64,000 nucleotides of DNA from Segatella copri (GCF_015074785.1 NZ_CP042464.1:2725001-2789000), one strand, 5' to 3'. Counted from the first letter of the stretch, positions 20,461 to 30,368 are shown. Notes: generated from the sequence alone by a model not told the origin. Numbers and translations are program-made.

Positions 20461-22548
20461 TTACTTAAAGACATTATAATCGTAATTACATGGAACTCCG
20501 ATACTTACACATATTCCTCTATTCCTGGTACCACCCTTCTCTTCTGATGCTCCTCTGTTGCTCTGCATCTTGAAAAACATCTTGCGTTCGTTGCTTGCAT
20601 TAAGCATTTCGATGGTACTGTTCAGAATTCTCAATCCGGTTCCCGTACTGGCAGCACAATTTTTCTTTTTCTTGCCAACGGTACCCGAAACTCCACATCC
20701 GTTGTCTGTAACATCTATGCGGAGCATATCGTCCTCAACCCAGATGTTTACATCCAGCAAAGGCTTATCTTCCGTCTCTTTCATTCCCACAAAAGCATGT
20801 TTCAAAGCATTCTCTACAGGAATCTGGATAATCATAGACGGCAGCATGAGCTTCATATCCACATCCTTGGCAACATGGAACTGAGGCATCGGAAGGAACG
20901 GATTGGTTTCATGGCGAAGAGTAGAATAGCTCGTCACCATCTGCAGTTCCTCTTCCAAACTTACCGCCATCTTATCGCAAGAAAGCAAGTAGGCACGCAG
21001 TACCTGTATCAGGAGCTGAAGCGGCTTGACATCAACTTCCTTCGGAAGATTAGAGACAAAGATATTGAGCACATTAAACACGAAGTGAGGCGGGAAACGA
21101 TTGCGCACATTCTCCATCTTCAGAGCCATCATCCGGTTCATCTCCTCATGATGCTGATGCTTGCTGCGCAACCATTTGTAACGGAGGAAAGCGATGAGAG
21201 CCAATACGCTCATTACCAGCAAGCCGATAATCAGGAGCAGGATGACTCTAAAGGATCTTACCTCTGCTTGCGTGGTGCTAAGGGATAAATCACGGCGAAC
21301 GATGGCCGTATCCTGCTTGAATCTCAATTCATTCTCCTGAACATTCGAAACCATCGTAGCGTTACGGAGCGAATCGTCGTACTGATTCATCAGTTTCTGA
21401 TATTGCAGAGCCTTGGCATATTGTCCCTTGCGCTCACAAAGAGCCGCCAGTCCCTTATGATAAAGGTAAAGATAATTAGGCGACATCTTGGAGAGATCGT
21501 ATGGCTTGTTCAAAATCTCAGTAGCCTTAGCCAGACTATCCTGCTTCAGAGCCAGAGATGCATTCAACCCATCCACATAGAACTGTACATCGCTCTGCAT
21601 GGAGGGCTGGGCAAAGAAGAATTTCGTGGTAAGAGTCAGATATTTCTGTGCAGAATCCAACCGGTTGAGTTCCAGATAAGTCTGTCCGAGATTAGCATCA
21701 ACAATAGCCGTTGCCAGGGGCTGTTCCATCTGCCGTGTAGCCTTTTGAGCCTTCAGGAAGCATTTCAGAGCCTCAGCCGGTTTTTCCTGACTGCTGTACA
21801 CATTTCCCCAACTGTTGTAAAAGAAATGAACATCTTTCGGATTCTTTGGCGGATACAGGCGTTCAGCCTTCTGGAAATAATGATGCGCCAGCTGATAGTT
21901 CTGCAAATCATTATAAACCTGTCCCAGTCCTGAGAGAATACTGTTCTGGGCTTCATGCTGATTCAGAGAATCTGCCAGGAAATAGGCACGGCGATACCAG
22001 GAAGAAGCATCCGCCAGCTTACCCATCTGTCTGGACGCATCGGCAATATTGATACATACATCAATCGCCTCGCCGCAACTGTCAAGGTTCATGATTTCAT
22101 GATAAGCTTTCTCATAATAATTCAAAGCCTCCTTCCTCTTGCCGGAAACCAGCAAAAGTATGCCTTGCAGATTATCAGCACAAGAAAGAATTCTGTTGTC
22201 AGGAGTTTGTTTGCAATAAGCGTTAACCGAATCTATCAACGACTGGCATTGGGCATCAGCCCCCTTCATATAATAACATTTAGCTATTAATAATTTTTTC
22301 CATTGATCGCTTTTATCGGGATTACCTTCACATTTGAAATTTCTTATCAGCATGATCATCGAATCAGGATGACTCTGCATGAGAGATTGGTGACCGGACA
22401 CAAATTCATCGATATCTTTATGCCACGACTCATCACCCTTCTGCCGATGAGAACAAGCGGCAAACAGCAGCATCAGAACGAATAGCCACAGAAGGCACAG
22501 TCCGTTCTTAATCTGCATCGTCATTATCTTTCTATATACACTTACCAT
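20461..22548 (-). CDS. TPR-containing sensor histidine kinase (LytS/YehU type)
   Basis: 695 residues. N-terminal lipoprotein-like signal (LLFAACSH), a periplasmic tetratricopeptide-repeat region at about 100-400, one TM helix (VILLLIIGLLVMSVLALIAF), then a His_kinase domain with FPPHFVFNVLNIF carrying the phospho-His, and HATPase (DVTDNGCGVSG, GTGLRILNSTIEML). The N-box and G-box are intact. Met1 (MVSVYRKIM) or Met9/11 may be the true start. A KKKKN insertion sits between the ATP-binding motifs. Typical partner of the LytTR regulator downstream; what the TPR sensor detects is unknown. Confidence 0.9.
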   Translation of the reverse strand: MVSVYRKIMTMQIKNGLCLLWLFVLMLLFAACSHRQKGDESWHKDIDEFVSGHQSLMQSHPDSMIMLIRNFKCEGNPDKSDQWKKLLIAKCYYMKGADAQCQSLIDSVNAYCKQTPDNRILSCADNLQGILLLVSGKRKEALNYYEKAYHEIMNLDSCGEAIDVCINIADASRQMGKLADASSWYRRAYFLADSLNQHEAQNSILSGLGQVYNDLQNYQLAHHYFQKAERLYPPKNPKDVHFFYNSWGNVYSSQEKPAEALKCFLKAQKATRQMEQPLATAIVDANLGQTYLELNRLDSAQKYLTLTTKFFFAQPSMQSDVQFYVDGLNASLALKQDSLAKATEILNKPYDLSKMSPNYLYLYHKGLAALCERKGQYAKALQYQKLMNQYDDSLRNATMVSNVQENELRFKQDTAIVRRDLSLSTTQAEVRSFRVILLLIIGLLVMSVLALIAFLRYKWLRSKHQHHEEMNRMMALKMENVRNRFPPHFVFNVLNIFVSNLPKEVDVKPLQLLIQVLRAYLLSCDKMAVSLEEELQMVTSYSTLRHETNPFLPMPQFHVAKDVDMKLMLPSMIIQIPVENALKHAFVGMKETEDKPLLDVNIWVEDDMLRIDVTDNGCGVSGTVGKKKKNCAASTGTGLRILNSTIEMLNASNERKMFFKMQSNRGASEEKGGTRNRGICVSIGVPCNYDYNVFK

Positions 22549-22641
22549 GATAGACTATTTAAATGAATTTATGTTTCAGTTGCGAAAGTACAACAAAAAA
22601 TCCAAATAGACAAAAAAATAACTGAAAAACTCATTTTTTAT

Positions 22642-23679
22642 ACCCGTTGGCGGAATTAATTTAGCGCATACTTAACCCTGCCAACCGGTCTGTTGTTTAC
22701 ATAATTAATATATTGCAAGACTGTAAATGCGCTGATTTTCCCGATGATTCGGGTAAACAGTCCTAGTGTTTGCTTAGCATAGTTTCGGAAGAGCATGAAG
22801 TGATCACAAAGTTGAGAGAAATTTGTCTCGATTCTCTTCCTCGCCTTAGCATAAGGCTTAAATGTTGGTCGCCAATTCTTCATGTTCAAGCGATATGGAA
22901 CTTCCAACTTGATGCCTACAGAAGAAAACAAGTCTTGCTGTAGTTCCGCACTGAGGTAAGCTCGATCGCCAAGGATGCAACAGTCATGGAATTGAAACTT
23001 TACATCTTTAAGAAAATGAATGTCATGAACATTAGCTGGACTCAGGTCATACGAGTGGATAACTCCACTTAACCCACAGACAGCGTGGAGTTTATACCCA
23101 AAGTAGTATATCTTCTGAGTAGCGCAATAGCCAAATGCAGGAGAGTTTGTTACGTCTGTTCCTTTCATCTTGCAACGCAAGCCTCTGGACAAGCGACACA
23201 CCTCTATTGGTTTGGAATCTATGCAGAAATATTCTTCTGCACCATCCATCTTTGACGCTATGCGCTTACGAATCTTCTCACATAGTTCCGCAGTGAACTT
23301 TCGCCTGTCATTGAACTGGCGTCGAGAAATCAGATTTGGCATATCTGCCTTATACTCCTTCAGCCTATCGAACAAGTTGTTTTCACTGTCGATGCTAAGA
23401 TGCTCGGCTGTCAAGCTCAAAGCAACAACTTCGAGGTCTGAAAAACGTGGTACGACTCCTGGGCGAGGAATATTTCCTAGCTCATTAACTAAATTTTTGG
23501 AGAAATCCTTGCATATCTCAAGAATTTTTACGAAATTTGCATACAAGTTGTGCATAGCGTGAAATATATAACTTTATAATTGGACACTACAAAGTTACTA
23601 AAAATCAACGAGATGCACAACTTTTTTCTCCATAAAAATATACTAATTTTCAGGCGGTTTTTTAATTCCGCCAACAGGT
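22642..23679 (-). mobile_element. IS982-family insertion sequence with 7-bp target duplication
   Basis: 1038 bp. Terminal inverted repeats ACCCGTTGGCGGAATTAA (22642-22659) and the complement of ACCTGTTGGCGGAATTAA (23662-23679), 17 of 18 matching. Both sides carry TTTTTAT (22635-22641 and 23680-23686), the target-site duplication. One complete transposase gene fills it. It is inserted between the divergent kinase and rluA genes without breaking either. Confidence 0.92.
22656..23555 (-). CDS. IS982-family transposase
   Basis: 299 residues, full length for IS982 transposases. DDE catalytic residues are visible: Asp in FCIDSKPIEVC, Asp in CCILGDRAYLS and Glu in ARKRIETNFSQL. The N-terminal helical region (ILEICKDFSKNLVNELG, RFSDLEVVALSLTAE) is typical of the family. 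The stop codon lies inside the left inverted repeat region. No frameshift or internal stop, so the element may be active. Confidence 0.93.
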   Translation of the reverse strand: MHNLYANFVKILEICKDFSKNLVNELGNIPRPGVVPRFSDLEVVALSLTAEHLSIDSENNLFDRLKEYKADMPNLISRRQFNDRRKFTAELCEKIRKRIASKMDGAEEYFCIDSKPIEVCRLSRGLRCKMKGTDVTNSPAFGYCATQKIYYFGYKLHAVCGLSGVIHSYDLSPANVHDIHFLKDVKFQFHDCCILGDRAYLSAELQQDLFSSVGIKLEVPYRLNMKNWRPTFKPYAKARKRIETNFSQLCDHFMLFRNYAKQTLGLFTRIIGKISAFTVLQYINYVNNRPVGRVKYALN

Positions 23680-23718
23680 TTTTTATATAAAATATGAACT
23701 AAAACGCGTTTAAATGTG

Positions 23719-23726
23719 TATCTTTG
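23719..23726 (+). promoter_or_regulatory. -7 element of the rluA-type gene
   Basis: TATCTTTG only 4 bases before the first plausible ATG (23731). It lies 40 bases outside the IS end. Transcription would begin at or beside the start codon, so translation is probably leaderless or uses a downstream Met. Confidence 0.65.
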
Positions 23727-23730
23727 TAGC

Positions 23731-25401
23731 ATGGAAATGCATTTATTCAAAAATATAGAACTAAATAATATACCTGAAAGGATGAACAATCCATTCAGCT
23801 ACGAACCTCATCCGCTCTGCATCGAAGCATGCAGAGAGTTGCAGGATGAACTCTCACAGCGAAACGACTGGCGGGAGGAAATAGATCGTGGAAAGATGTT
23901 CGGCGTACTTATCGTAGAAGCCGACAACAGTAAGATTGGCTATCTGAGAGCTTATAGCGGACAGATTGGCGGCAGAAGCGACTGGGAAGGGTTTGTTCCA
24001 GCCGTATTCGATTATCTCCAACCCGACGGATATTTCAAGAAACATGAGGCTGAGATTTCGGAAATGAACCAGCAAATCAGACAGTTTGAAGCCAACGAAA
24101 CCCTGAAAAAGGCAAAAAGCCTAATTGATGATTTACAGCAAAAGCGCCAGGAAGTTATCGCAAACTATCAGACAAAGATAAAAGAAGCGAAAGAAAAGCG
24201 AGATGCAAGGCGCCAGGAAGCCCTTTCTGCTGGAAAATCTCTGAGCCAGGAAGAGGAAGAGGCGATGATAAAAGAGAGCCAGTTTATGAAGGCTGAACTG
24301 AAGAGGCTGAAAAAGTCGATAAACGAAAAGACGGCGTACGAAACGCTATATGAAAACTACGAAAAGGACTTGAACAGGGCGAAAAAGCTCCGCAAAGAGC
24401 TATCAGAAGCACTTCAGCAATGGCTGTTTTCGAAATTCCAGATGCTGAATGCGGAAGGAGAAACCAAGGATCTGCTGGAGATTTTCAAGGACGAGGCGGT
24501 TAAGATTCCACCTGCCGGAAGTGGAGAATGCTGCGAGCCGAAACTCCTGCAATACGCTTACCTGCATGGCTACAAGCCTCTGCAGATGGCGATGTTCTGG
24601 TGGGGAGAGAGTCCGAAAGAAGAAATCAGACATCATCTTCAGTTTTATCCTGCCTGCAACGGAAAATGCAAACCGATACTACATTGGATGCTGCCTAAAA
24701 CTGTCTTTGAAACCCAACAGACCGAAACTACTATATATAATAAGGTGGAAACGCTCTACGAAGACCGTGAACTGGCAGTCATCTATAAGCCCGAGGGTTT
24801 ACTCTCGGTTCCGGGGAAAGATGCAGCCCAGCCTTCCGTCTACGCTCTGATGCGCAGGAAATATCAGGAAGCTACCGGTCCGCTCATCGTCCACCGTCTG
24901 GACATGGCAACAAGCGGACTGATGATTATTGCCAAGACCGAGTTTGCCTATCATCGCCTGCAGAAGGAGTTTCTGAATCATCGGGTTCAGAAGAAGTACG
25001 TAGCCATCGTTTGCGGAAAAGACAAGGAATCGTGCAACCGGATTCTGAAAGAAGCAGAAAGCGGAAGAGGTTACATCTCGCTTCCTCTAATGGCAGATTT
25101 CCTAGACCGTCCACGACAGATGGTAAACCGCGAACAGGGCAAGGAAGCCATTACAGAATACGAGGTTCTAGAGCGTATTGACGATACCCATCTTCGCCTG
25201 GCGCTCTATCCTAAAACAGGCAGAACGCACCAGCTGAGAGTGCATTGTGCTCATCAGGAAGGTCTGAATGCCCCTATCATCGGCGATCCGCTCTACGGCA
25301 ACGAGCCGGCAACAAGACTGCATCTTCATGCAGAGGAAATCACATTTGAGCACCCGATGACGGGAAAGAAGATAACTATAACAAGAAAGGCTGATTTCTA
25401 A
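23731..25401 (+). CDS. RluA-family pseudouridine synthase with long N-terminal region
   Basis: 556 residues. The C-terminal half is an RluA-type pseudouridine synthase that isomerises uridine in rRNA or tRNA: VIYKPEGLLSVPGK, catalytic Asp in HRLDMATSGL, QKKYVAIV, and KTGRTHQLRVHC. The N-terminal 330 residues contain a helical coiled-coil segment (QQIRQFEANETLKKAKSLIDD onward, Lys/Glu-rich) and a Cys-containing SGECCEPKLL...NGKCKPIL segment. This layout is usual for a Bacteroidota RluA subgroup. Start at 23731 or 23737 (MHLF, as in the family as I recall it); an earlier in-frame GTG overlaps the promoter. Single-gene unit. Confidence 0.88.
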   Translation: MEMHLFKNIELNNIPERMNNPFSYEPHPLCIEACRELQDELSQRNDWREEIDRGKMFGVLIVEADNSKIGYLRAYSGQIGGRSDWEGFVPAVFDYLQPDGYFKKHEAEISEMNQQIRQFEANETLKKAKSLIDDLQQKRQEVIANYQTKIKEAKEKRDARRQEALSAGKSLSQEEEEAMIKESQFMKAELKRLKKSINEKTAYETLYENYEKDLNRAKKLRKELSEALQQWLFSKFQMLNAEGETKDLLEIFKDEAVKIPPAGSGECCEPKLLQYAYLHGYKPLQMAMFWWGESPKEEIRHHLQFYPACNGKCKPILHWMLPKTVFETQQTETTIYNKVETLYEDRELAVIYKPEGLLSVPGKDAAQPSVYALMRRKYQEATGPLIVHRLDMATSGLMIIAKTEFAYHRLQKEFLNHRVQKKYVAIVCGKDKESCNRILKEAESGRGYISLPLMADFLDRPRQMVNREQGKEAITEYEVLERIDDTHLRLALYPKTGRTHQLRVHCAHQEGLNAPIIGDPLYGNEPATRLHLHAEEITFEHPMTGKKITITRKADF

Positions 25402-25469
25402 CCGAAACCAGCCTTTCTTCATATCTGCGGATGACAGAATCCGCAGAAACAGATGAAAACATCGTAACA

Positions 25470-27128
25470 TCAGACAAAGAACATCACGATAACCTGAGCT
25501 ATCACCACTCTGATAAACATGCCGAGCGGATAAACCGTAGCATAACTGATGCTTGGCGTATCACCGTCGAGCGTCTCGTTGGCGTAAGTAAGCGCCATCG
25601 GATTCGCCATACTTCCACAGAGGATTCCGCAGATACTGCCGAAGTCATACTTCTTGGTCTTCAGGATGATGAGACCTACGATAACCACAGGCACAACCGT
25701 GATAAGGAAACCGATGCCTACCCACATCAAACCTTCCGGACGGACCACCGTCTCGAAGAACTGTCCACCTGCCGCCAGGCCCAAGCAACCGAGATAGAGG
25801 GCAAGACCCAGTTCTCGCAGCATCAGCCCCGCACTTCGCGTCATGTAAGAGATGAAATGCACACGAGGCCCCAGCGCACCAATCAGAATACCCATCACGA
25901 TAGGACCACCGGCAATACCCAGACGCACAGGAGCCGTCATTCCAGGAATATCCAGAGGAATGGTTCCTACGGCAAGACCGAGAATGATTCCGAGGAAGAT
26001 AGCGCCGAGGTTCGGCTCGTTCAGGGTCTTTACGGCATTACCCAGAAACTGTTCTACATGGTCGATACTCGTAGGGTCGCCAACTACCGTCAGTCGGTCG
26101 CCGTACTGCAGACGGAGGTCATCTGTAGCAAGCAGACGGATATCACCACGAAGCACTCGGCTCACATTCACGCCATAGGAATTTCGCATCTGCAGACTGC
26201 CCAGGCGCTTGCCGTTCAGTCCCGGACGGGTAACAACGATAATGCGGCTTTCTACCTTCGCATCTATCGCATTCCAGTCTACCTTATCATTATTCCACTC
26301 CTTATCCACCTTCTTTCCGAAGAGAATCTGCATCGCCGAAACCTCATCCTTATTGGTAACCACGAGTACATTATCATTCGTATGAAGAACCGTATCAGCC
26401 TGAGGAACTATCACTTGTTCGCCTCTCCACACACGGGAGATGATGAACTTGCGATGCGTCATCATCGTAATCTCTGCGATGGTATTGCCGTTCAGGGCAG
26501 GATTCACGATTACATATTGTCCGATAGACGTATGGTCGTCATCATCATTATTGCGAATCTCCAGATCTTCCGGTTTCACAAAGAGTTTGCGCAAGAGCAT
26601 CATCGCCAGGATAACGCCCACAACACCCAAAGGATAAGTAACGGCACAGCCCAGAGCCGCACCTTCGCTAGGCAAGCCCAACTGCTGCAACGCCTGCTGG
26701 GCAGCACCAAGGGCAGGCGTATTGGTCGTGGCGCCACACAGGATGCCCATCATATCAGGCAGACTGATTGGCAAAATCCAGCACAAGCCGAGCGAGAACA
26801 AGGTTCCCACCAGGATGACAGCCAGACTCCAGAGATTGAGTGAAATGCCTTCGTGACGCATCGAACCGAAGAAGTTAGGACCCACATAAAGACCCAGCAC
26901 ATACACAAACATGGTAAGGCCGAAGCTTTCTGCAAACTCCAGCATATTCTGGTCAATAGAGAGCCCTAGATGCCCCGCTATAATACCCACGAAGAATACG
27001 AAGGCTATGCCAAGGGAGATTCCTTTGACATGAATCTTGCCGAGGGCAAGACCCAAAGTACAAATCAAAGACAGGATGACGATGCCTTGCACCGCCGAAT
27101 GCACGTTGATTAAATTATCAAACCACAT
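25470..27128 (-). CDS. aspartate:alanine exchanger family (AspT/YidE) transporter
   Basis: 552-residue inner-membrane protein. Two hydrophobic halves of about 5-6 TM helices each (SLICTLGLALGKIHV... and LGAIFLGIILGLAVGTIPL...) flank a central cytosolic pair of RCK_C/TrkA-C domains (IGQYVIVNPALNGNTIAEI and ESRIIVVTRPGLNGKRLGSL). Both halves have the family repeat GIAxVFFVGIIAGH / CGxMANPMALTYA. Start at 27128. Probable amino-acid or dicarboxylate antiporter; substrate unknown. Transcribed from a promoter at 27184, divergent from the PfkB gene. Confidence 0.9.
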   Translation of the reverse strand: MWFDNLINVHSAVQGIVILSLICTLGLALGKIHVKGISLGIAFVFFVGIIAGHLGLSIDQNMLEFAESFGLTMFVYVLGLYVGPNFFGSMRHEGISLNLWSLAVILVGTLFSLGLCWILPISLPDMMGILCGATTNTPALGAAQQALQQLGLPSEGAALGCAVTYPLGVVGVILAMMLLRKLFVKPEDLEIRNNDDDDHTSIGQYVIVNPALNGNTIAEITMMTHRKFIISRVWRGEQVIVPQADTVLHTNDNVLVVTNKDEVSAMQILFGKKVDKEWNNDKVDWNAIDAKVESRIIVVTRPGLNGKRLGSLQMRNSYGVNVSRVLRGDIRLLATDDLRLQYGDRLTVVGDPTSIDHVEQFLGNAVKTLNEPNLGAIFLGIILGLAVGTIPLDIPGMTAPVRLGIAGGPIVMGILIGALGPRVHFISYMTRSAGLMLRELGLALYLGCLGLAAGGQFFETVVRPEGLMWVGIGFLITVVPVVIVGLIILKTKKYDFGSICGILCGSMANPMALTYANETLDGDTPSISYATVYPLGMFIRVVIAQVIVMFFV

Positions 27129-27183
27129 AATGTTTCTTTATATCTATTCTAGATAAAACTTTAAAAGTTGCTTTTTCTCGATG

Positions 27184-27191
27184 CAAAGGTA
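27184..27191 (-). promoter_or_regulatory. -7 element of the AspT/YidE-like gene
   Basis: CAAAGGTA on the plus strand, TACCTTTG on the minus strand, 55 bases before the start codon. Confidence 0.7.
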
Positions 27192-27231
27192 CATTAAAAT
27201 GCGAACAAAACAAAATAATTCCCATTTTTTT

Positions 27232-27261
27232 TTGTATTATTCTCGATTTGCAGTACCTTTG
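27232..27261 (+). promoter_or_regulatory. promoter of the PfkB-family kinase
   Basis: TTG at 27232-27234 and TACCTTTG at 27254-27261, spacing 19 bases, 21 bases before the start codon. Confidence 0.75.
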
Positions 27262-27282
27262 CATCCGTAAAATGTAATAAGA

Positions 27283-28152
27283 ATGAAAGATATTTGTTGT
27301 ATTGGGCACGTAACAAAGGATAAAATCGTGACCCCGAGCAGTACGGTTTACATGGCTGGCGGCACCTCTTTTTATTTTGCCTACGCCATCAACCAATTGC
27401 CAAAGGATGTAAGTTTCTCGCTCATTACGGCGATGGATCCTACCGAGAAGGAACCAGTTGAAAAAATGCTCAAGGCTGGAATAGACGTCACCTTGAACCC
27501 ATCGCGCAATACGGTTTTCTTCGAGAATATTTATGGCGATAATCCTAACGACCGTAAGCAGCGAGTGCTTGCCAAGGCAGATCCTTTCACCATCCAGCAG
27601 CTGGAGCATGTAGAGGCAAAGGTTTTTCACCTGGGCAGTCTGCTGAGCGATGATTTCTCGCCAGAAGTGGTTGCCTTTCTTGCCAAGAAGGGAAAAGTTT
27701 CCATCGATGTGCAGGGATATCTGCGCGAGGTGAGAGACGAGAAAGTTTACGCTACCGACTGGAAGGACAAACTCCAGGTGCTCAAGAACACCTATTATCT
27801 GAAGGTGAATGAGACCGAAATGGAGACCATTACCGGACTGAAGGACCCGAAGGAAGCCGCCAAGCTGATTCATGCCTGGGGCGTAGCCGAGGTTATCATC
27901 ACCCTGGGTAGCGAGGGTTCGCTGGTTTATGTAGATGATACGTTCTACGACATTCCAGCCTATCCTCCTCATGAAGTAGTAGATGCTACCGGATGCGGCG
28001 ATACCTATTCGGCAGGCTATCTCTACAAGCGCCTGCAGGGAGCCAATCCGGTAGAAGCCGGCAAGTTTGCGGCAGCCATGTGTACCATCAAACTGGAGCA
28101 CAACGGACCATTCAACCGCACCATTCAGGACGTAGAACGCATCATGAAATAA
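27283..28152 (+). CDS. PfkB/ribokinase-family carbohydrate kinase
   Basis: 289-residue cytosolic kinase. Family elements: N-terminal CCIGHVTKDKI strand, glycine motif MAGGTSFYFAYAI, and the C-terminal signature with catalytic Asp, DATGCGDTYSAGYLYK (anion hole). Shorter than typical ribokinases and without an obvious lid region. The substrate may be a sugar, nucleoside or inositol and cannot be fixed. It is a single gene divergent from the transporter and followed after 66 bases by the helicase, which has its own promoter. Confidence 0.88.
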   Translation: MKDICCIGHVTKDKIVTPSSTVYMAGGTSFYFAYAINQLPKDVSFSLITAMDPTEKEPVEKMLKAGIDVTLNPSRNTVFFENIYGDNPNDRKQRVLAKADPFTIQQLEHVEAKVFHLGSLLSDDFSPEVVAFLAKKGKVSIDVQGYLREVRDEKVYATDWKDKLQVLKNTYYLKVNETEMETITGLKDPKEAAKLIHAWGVAEVIITLGSEGSLVYVDDTFYDIPAYPPHEVVDATGCGDTYSAGYLYKRLQGANPVEAGKFAAAMCTIKLEHNGPFNRTIQDVERIMK

Positions 28153-28201
28153 ATTTTAGATAATTTATCCTATTATCTTCTTATTTTTGCCTGAATTGGT
28201 G

Positions 28202-28209
28202 TAACTTTG
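28202..28209 (+). promoter_or_regulatory. -7 element of the SF1 helicase gene
   Basis: TAACTTTG ends 9 bases before the ATG at 28219; this decides that start over an in-frame ATG at 28207 inside the element. Confidence 0.7.
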
Positions 28210-28218
28210 CATCCAATT

Positions 28219-30285
28219 ATGGAACAGATTTCACCAATTCAGGCATTATTGCAGCAACGCACATTACTCCAGTTGGAGTATTATACCGAGAAAGAAGCCT
28301 TCCGCAAGCTTACCGAACAGATGGGAATGCAGCGGAAGGTGAAACGAGGTGATGCCTGGTTCCCGCTACAGGTGGGAAAGAGCTTTTATAATTCGCTGAA
28401 CCAGACAGCCATAGAGGTTTTCCGAACCTCTGACCAGGATATCGAGCACAATTTTGAGTTCGGTCGCCCCGTCATGTTCTTTATGGTCAAGAAGATGGGC
28501 AAGAATGAGAACCAGGGCAACACAGTCCTCCAGCAGTCAGAAAACCCTTCAGACGCTAATCATAAAGTTCAAAATTCAAATCTCAAAGGTCAAAGTATAA
28601 AATATTTCTCCTTTACCGGAACCGTGAGTTATGTAGATGGCGACAGAATGGTGATTACCGTACCCGATTCTGCCCCTCTGCTCGAACTTCAGCAGTCAAC
28701 CGATCCTATCGGCGTACAGCTATCCTTTGACGAAACCAGCTACAAACTGATGTTCGAGGCCTTGGACCGCGTGATGAAGGCGAAGAACAACCGTCTGGCT
28801 TATCTCCGCGATTTATTCTATTCCCATCAGAAGGCAGGAAGATTTTCCTTCGAACCGATGAAGTTCCCTTGGCTCAATCCTACCCAGGAAAGGGCTGTGA
28901 ACGAGGTACTTTGGGCGAAGGATGTGGCCATCGTTCACGGACCTCCGGGAACTGGAAAGACAACAACCCTGGTAGAAGCCATCAACGAAACCCTGATGCG
29001 CGAGAGCCAGGTTCTGGTGTGTGCACAGAGCAACATGGCGGTAGACTGGATATCAGAAAAACTGGTGGACAGAGGCATCAACGTGCTACGTATCGGAAAC
29101 CCGACCCGCGTAAACGACAAGATGCTGGGCTTCACCTACGAGCGCCGCTTTGAGAGCCATGCTGATTACCCTCAGCTTTGGGCAATCCGCAAGGCAATCA
29201 GGGAATTAAGAAAGAACAGAAAGAAGGGTAGCGGAAACTATCATCAGAAGATGGATAGGCTGAAGAGCCGTGCTGCCGAAATAGAACTCCGCATCAACGC
29301 AGAACTCTTTGGCGAGGCGCGTGTTATCGCCTGTACCCTCGTAGGCTCAGCCCATCATCTGCTGGAAGGCATGAAGTTCGGTACCCTCTTTATCGACGAG
29401 GCTGCGCAGGCTTTGGAAGCTGCCTGCTGGATTCCGATGAAGAGAGCCAGCCGGGTGATTCTGGCAGGCGACCATTGTCAGCTGCCACCTACCGTAAAGA
29501 GTATTGCGGCATTAAGAGCCGGACTGGGCAAGACCCTGATGGAGCGCATCGCCGAAAATAAGCCGGAAGTAGTAACCCTGCTGAAAATCCAATACCGCAT
29601 GAACGACGAAATCATGCGATTCTCCAGCGACTGGTTCTACGGGGGCAAGGTGGAGAGTGCGCCTCAGATCAAATACCGGAGCGTATTGGATTATGACCAT
29701 CCGATAACGTGGATTGATACTTCAAACGAGGAGAATCAGATAACCATAGAGGGGGAAGATGCTCCCGAGGATTCTGCATCTGCCTCATCTTCTGTATCTG
29801 CAGCCAATCAGAATTCAGATTTGAACTTCAAGGAGCAGTTTGTGGGCGAGAGTTTCGGGCGCATCAACAAGGCGGAAGCCGAGCTAACCCTGCTGACCCT
29901 GGCGGAATACTTCACCAAGCTAAGCAAACGGCGCGTTTTGGAGGAAAGAATCGATGTAGGCATCATTTCGCCTTACCGTGCCCAGGTACAATATCTCAAG
30001 AAGCTCATCAAGAAGTATGAATTCTTCAAGCCTTACCGCCGCCTGATAAGCGTGAATACGGTGGATGGTTTCCAGGGGCAGGAAAGAGACGTGATCCTCA
30101 TCTCCCTGGTACGCTCCAACGACGAGGGACAGATCGGATTCCTGAAAGACCTCCGTCGCATGAACGTGGCGATGACGAGAGCCAGAATGAAGCTCATCAT
30201 CCTGGGCAACAAGGACACGATGACGAAACATCCTTTCTACAAGAAACTGTGGGAGTATGTGGAGGCAATCAATAATTATGAATAA
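28219..30285 (+). CDS. superfamily 1B DNA/RNA helicase (IGHMBP2/Dna2-like)
   Basis: 688 residues. Helicase motifs in order: Walker A GPPGTGKTTTLVEAI, SNMAVDWI (Ia), Walker B-type LFIDEAAQALEA, motif III LAGDHCQLPPTV, IV region VGIISPYRAQVQYL, V VDGFQGQERDVILISLVRSN and VI NVAMTRARMKL. The N-terminal region carries an OB/stalk-like segment. A repeat-derived insert (residues about 114-126, NHKVQNSNLKGQS) and a Ser/Ala-rich insert (EDSASASSSVSAA) interrupt it. Annotated in Bacteroidota as AAA-domain helicase; role in replication, repair or RNA metabolism unknown. Confidence 0.9.
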   Translation: MEQISPIQALLQQRTLLQLEYYTEKEAFRKLTEQMGMQRKVKRGDAWFPLQVGKSFYNSLNQTAIEVFRTSDQDIEHNFEFGRPVMFFMVKKMGKNENQGNTVLQQSENPSDANHKVQNSNLKGQSIKYFSFTGTVSYVDGDRMVITVPDSAPLLELQQSTDPIGVQLSFDETSYKLMFEALDRVMKAKNNRLAYLRDLFYSHQKAGRFSFEPMKFPWLNPTQERAVNEVLWAKDVAIVHGPPGTGKTTTLVEAINETLMRESQVLVCAQSNMAVDWISEKLVDRGINVLRIGNPTRVNDKMLGFTYERRFESHADYPQLWAIRKAIRELRKNRKKGSGNYHQKMDRLKSRAAEIELRINAELFGEARVIACTLVGSAHHLLEGMKFGTLFIDEAAQALEAACWIPMKRASRVILAGDHCQLPPTVKSIAALRAGLGKTLMERIAENKPEVVTLLKIQYRMNDEIMRFSSDWFYGGKVESAPQIKYRSVLDYDHPITWIDTSNEENQITIEGEDAPEDSASASSSVSAANQNSDLNFKEQFVGESFGRINKAEAELTLLTLAEYFTKLSKRRVLEERIDVGIISPYRAQVQYLKKLIKKYEFFKPYRRLISVNTVDGFQGQERDVILISLVRSNDEGQIGFLKDLRRMNVAMTRARMKLIILGNKDTMTKHPFYKKLWEYVEAINNYE
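28559..28598 (+). repeat. dispersed TTCAAA-type repeat inside the helicase gene
   Basis: ATCATAAAGTTCAAAATTC followed by AAATCTCAAAGGTCAAAGT: the same 35-40 base element found between genes at 33990, 51479, 53541 and 54119. Here it is in frame and keeps the helicase open. Confidence 0.75.
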
Positions 30286-30368
30286 GATGGGAAAGCGGTT
30301 GTCATGAACGTAATATGCTGCCCCTCAAAAAGTAGACACAGAAAGGTGGAAAACTGATGGAAAATGAT

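Noticed and set aside
25431..26843. 470-codon open frame on the plus strand
   Set aside because: Fully antisense to the AspT/YidE-like transporter, no domain, odd His/Thr-rich composition; a shadow of codon bias.
27118..28101. 327-codon open frame on the minus strand
   Set aside because: Antisense to the PfkB kinase, no family motifs, and it would read through the promoters of both genes.
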